DNA from: Promethearchaeota archaeon
GTDB lineage: Archaea > Asgardarchaeota > Lokiarchaeia > Sigynarchaeales > SOKP01
Direction: 5' to 3'
Length of the DNA stretch: 14,621 nucleotides
NCBI GenBank assembly: GCA_019894875.1
Contig: JAGXNR010000073.1
Coordinates: forward strand, 1 to 14,621
The position numbers and the translations under genes were made by a program. The notes beneath the pieces were generated by a model. The model ran no database searches and was not told the origin of the DNA. It was given only the letters and a program-made list of their open reading frames with translations. Below, one piece after another: positions 13,098-14,621 of this stretch. Each line of letters opens with the position of its first letter. The first letter of the stretch is position 1.

Positions 13098-14621
13098 ATG
13101 AAGAATGCTAAAAATCGAATAATATCAATTTTGATTTTGCTTATACTAAGTTTTGTTGGATTAATGTCGAATAATTCTATAGATAATACTAATGTAAATT
13201 CTAATATTAACGAAAAATCTACACCAACTCTTAGCAATGTATATAAAATTCTTGGGCATACATATGATTTTGAAGATGAAACAGAAGGTCAAGATCCTAC
13301 AGGTGAAACATTAAGTACTAATGAAGCTATAGGATGTACTGCTAATATTGAAAATTTAGCTGATGGTCAGCAACAACATCTCTCACTCTATAAATTTGGA
13401 AGTACAGGACGGGTTTGGGTTAGAGATAATTTTTCACATTTTGGTGAGACGTATACTGCTGGTGAATATCACGTGAAAGTCTATCATGACAATTCTGGTT
13501 TTGGTATAAATTTGAATTCGGCAAATGGTGAAGCCATCTTAGCTATGGTCTGGGATAATGGTGAAATAAGAGATAATGTAGGTGGCACCCTTCTTGCGAC
13601 ATATATTTTGAATCAATGGTTAGATGTAATTATTTATTTCAACCTCACTTTGGGTTGGATGTTCGATCTCGATGGTGTTCGTTATGGGGATGGTTATAGC
13701 ATTCCATTTTTTGGACCGTTTACCGCAAATGCAGAGCATATTTGGATAACATCTTTTATATCTGCCGGTGGTGATGGTTATTTCCGTGTAGATGATATAT
13801 TTTATTACTATGAAAGCGAAAACCTCATAAATATTCTCTCCCCAGTAAATAAAACATACACAAAAGCTATGAGTGGATACTATCCCGCCACAAATGGATT
13901 TGAAGACCAAAAAATTGGTTCCTTTCCTATTGGTTGGATTGACGATACGAGGGGCACCACATCAGTTACAATTTTTCCAGAGAAAGATGGACATAAAATG
14001 GTGCTAAGATCGTTTGATGCTGACACCATTGGTCAAGCGAGTGCTACTGTAAAGCAAAATTTTGCTGCACAAGTATCTGGGACTGTAGAATTTTGGGTTC
14101 TAAAAGAAGCAGGTGGTACTGGTAGCCCGGCAGCGATCACGTTGCGTAAGAATGAATCATCTACGTCCGTAATTGATATTAAAATAGATGATAGTAATAG
14201 AGGAGCCGTATTTTGGGATGAGGGTACCGCTCAAGAAATCGGTAGTTATTCAGATGATCAATGGTTCCATATTAGATTTGATTTCGATTGCATTTCACAG
14301 AAATATGATATTTATATTGATGGTGTAAAAGAAGTAGATCAGGGAGATTTTCTAAATCCTTCTGATTCAGTAGGATCTATCGTTCTATCTGGCTCCTGGT
14401 CAAGAACCGGAGTATATTATATCGATGCTCTAGGATATTCTTGGGATCCAAATTATAATATCGGGGAGAATATGGAAGAAGGATTACTAGTCAGTTTTGA
14501 TACTGGAGTTCCTCTTCATACGATGAGTTATTCTTTAGATAATCACCTAAAAAAAAGTATTTTGGGAGATACTGTAATTCCAATGCCAGAAAATGGGCTA
14601 CACCACATCCAAATCTTCGGT
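13098..14621 (+). CDS. Secreted multi-module protein with two jelly-roll (LamG-like) modules and Ig-like segments (3' end outside window)
   Basis: The frame stays open for 508 codons and leaves the window. Residues 1-26 form a signal peptide or N-terminal anchor: basic start (Lys2, Lys5, Arg7), then a hydrophobic run from Ile8 to about Met23. A Ser/Asn/Thr-rich linker follows. Two diverged modules of about 190 residues follow. Each opens with an aromatic-rich FED motif (YDFEDETEGQDPTG at 56; GFEDQKIGSFPIGW at 267) and closes with a D-aromatic strand (FRVDDIFYYY near 229-238; YYIDALGYSW near 440-449). Both have a W-hydrophobic strand before a D-x-x-Y/F-x-x-x-x-DG hairpin, typical of LamG/concanavalin-like jelly rolls. 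INILSPVNKTYT (244-255) is an Ig-like opening strand. GLLVSF, SYSLDN and GLHHIQIFG (462-508) read as its later strands. A surface role in adhesion or glycan binding is inference. The layout resembles secreted Lokiarchaeal proteins as I recall them. Confidence 0.8.
   Translation, partial: MKNAKNRIISILILLILSFVGLMSNNSIDNTNVNSNINEKSTPTLSNVYKILGHTYDFEDETEGQDPTGETLSTNEAIGCTANIENLADGQQQHLSLYKFGSTGRVWVRDNFSHFGETYTAGEYHVKVYHDNSGFGINLNSANGEAILAMVWDNGEIRDNVGGTLLATYILNQWLDVIIYFNLTLGWMFDLDGVRYGDGYSIPFFGPFTANAEHIWITSFISAGGDGYFRVDDIFYYYESENLINILSPVNKTYTKAMSGYYPATNGFEDQKIGSFPIGWIDDTRGTTSVTIFPEKDGHKMVLRSFDADTIGQASATVKQNFAAQVSGTVEFWVLKEAGGTGSPAAITLRKNESSTSVIDIKIDDSNRGAVFWDEGTAQEIGSYSDDQWFHIRFDFDCISQKYDIYIDGVKEVDQGDFLNPSDSVGSIVLSGSWSRTGVYYIDALGYSWDPNYNIGENMEEGLLVSFDTGVPLHTMSYSLDNHLKKSILGDTVIPMPENGLHHIQIFG

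Noticed and set aside
13620..13910. A 96-codon frame on the minus strand
   Set aside because: It lies wholly antisense to the secreted-protein frame, which has a promoter, GGTGA site, signal peptide and recognisable modules. The antisense protein has no family features.
1..14621. CRISPR arrays, transposons, integrases, toxin-antitoxin or defence genes
   Set aside because: I looked for direct repeats, terminal inverted repeats and hallmark motifs and found none, so the window is ordinary chromosomal metabolism plus a surface protein.

Overview
The window is AT-rich and reads as a chromosomal piece of an archaeon, most likely an Asgard archaeon of the Lokiarchaeia type. The evidence is indirect. 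Several starts carry the archaeal ribosome-binding core GTGA or GGTGA. TATA-like boxes and oligo-T terminators of archaeal type are present. The first gene looks like an F420/FMN-type luciferase-like oxidoreductase. The right-hand gene is a secreted protein built from jelly-roll and Ig-like modules, of a kind I recall from Lokiarchaeal genomes. No rRNA, tRNA, CRISPR array, insertion sequence, integrase or phage gene was seen. Coding density is high, the largest gap is under 200 bases, and both edges cut through a gene.

Left part (1-2465): the 3' end of a luciferase-like monooxygenase (+), a 95-residue putative helix-turn-helix protein (-), a SAM methyltransferase (+), an NTF2/SnoaL-like protein (-) and a short left-handed beta-helix protein (-). 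Strands alternate, so these look mostly like single-gene units. The exception is the beta-helix gene, which lies 12 bases behind hypB and is probably cotranscribed with it.

Centre (2478-5602): an orphan HypB-type nickel-chaperone GTPase with an altered metal site, and a 3-hydroxyacyl-CoA dehydrogenase upstream of it. A lambda-crystallin/carnitine-dehydrogenase-type paralogue diverges from the latter, followed by a four-helix membrane protein. Next (5629-9770, all on -) come a thiamine-diphosphate lyase of the 2-hydroxyacyl-CoA lyase/oxalyl-CoA decarboxylase group, an ATP-NAD-kinase-family protein (COG3199/AcoX type) 31 bases behind it, and a QueG-like cobalamin/iron-sulfur protein with HEAT repeats. 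The QueG-like protein has unusual cysteine spacing and lacks the usual catalytic aspartate. A second four-helix membrane protein and an NAD-type short-chain dehydrogenase follow on the same strand.

Right part (11339-14621): a 526-residue soluble protein with a long coiled coil and no function I can assign, then a secreted multi-module protein that runs off the window. That last reading frame starts at 13098, is open for 508 codons and has a clear promoter and ribosome-binding site.

Taken together, the central genes suggest acyl-CoA and hydroxy-acid metabolism: three NAD(P)-linked dehydrogenases, a C-C bond-cleaving TPP lyase and an NAD-kinase-like protein. That linkage is inference from proximity. 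The strongest leads are the divergent QueG-like protein, the His-less HypB, the lyase/COG3199 pair, the uncharacterised coiled-coil protein, and the secreted protein in which a jelly-roll module appears inserted into an Ig-like fold.
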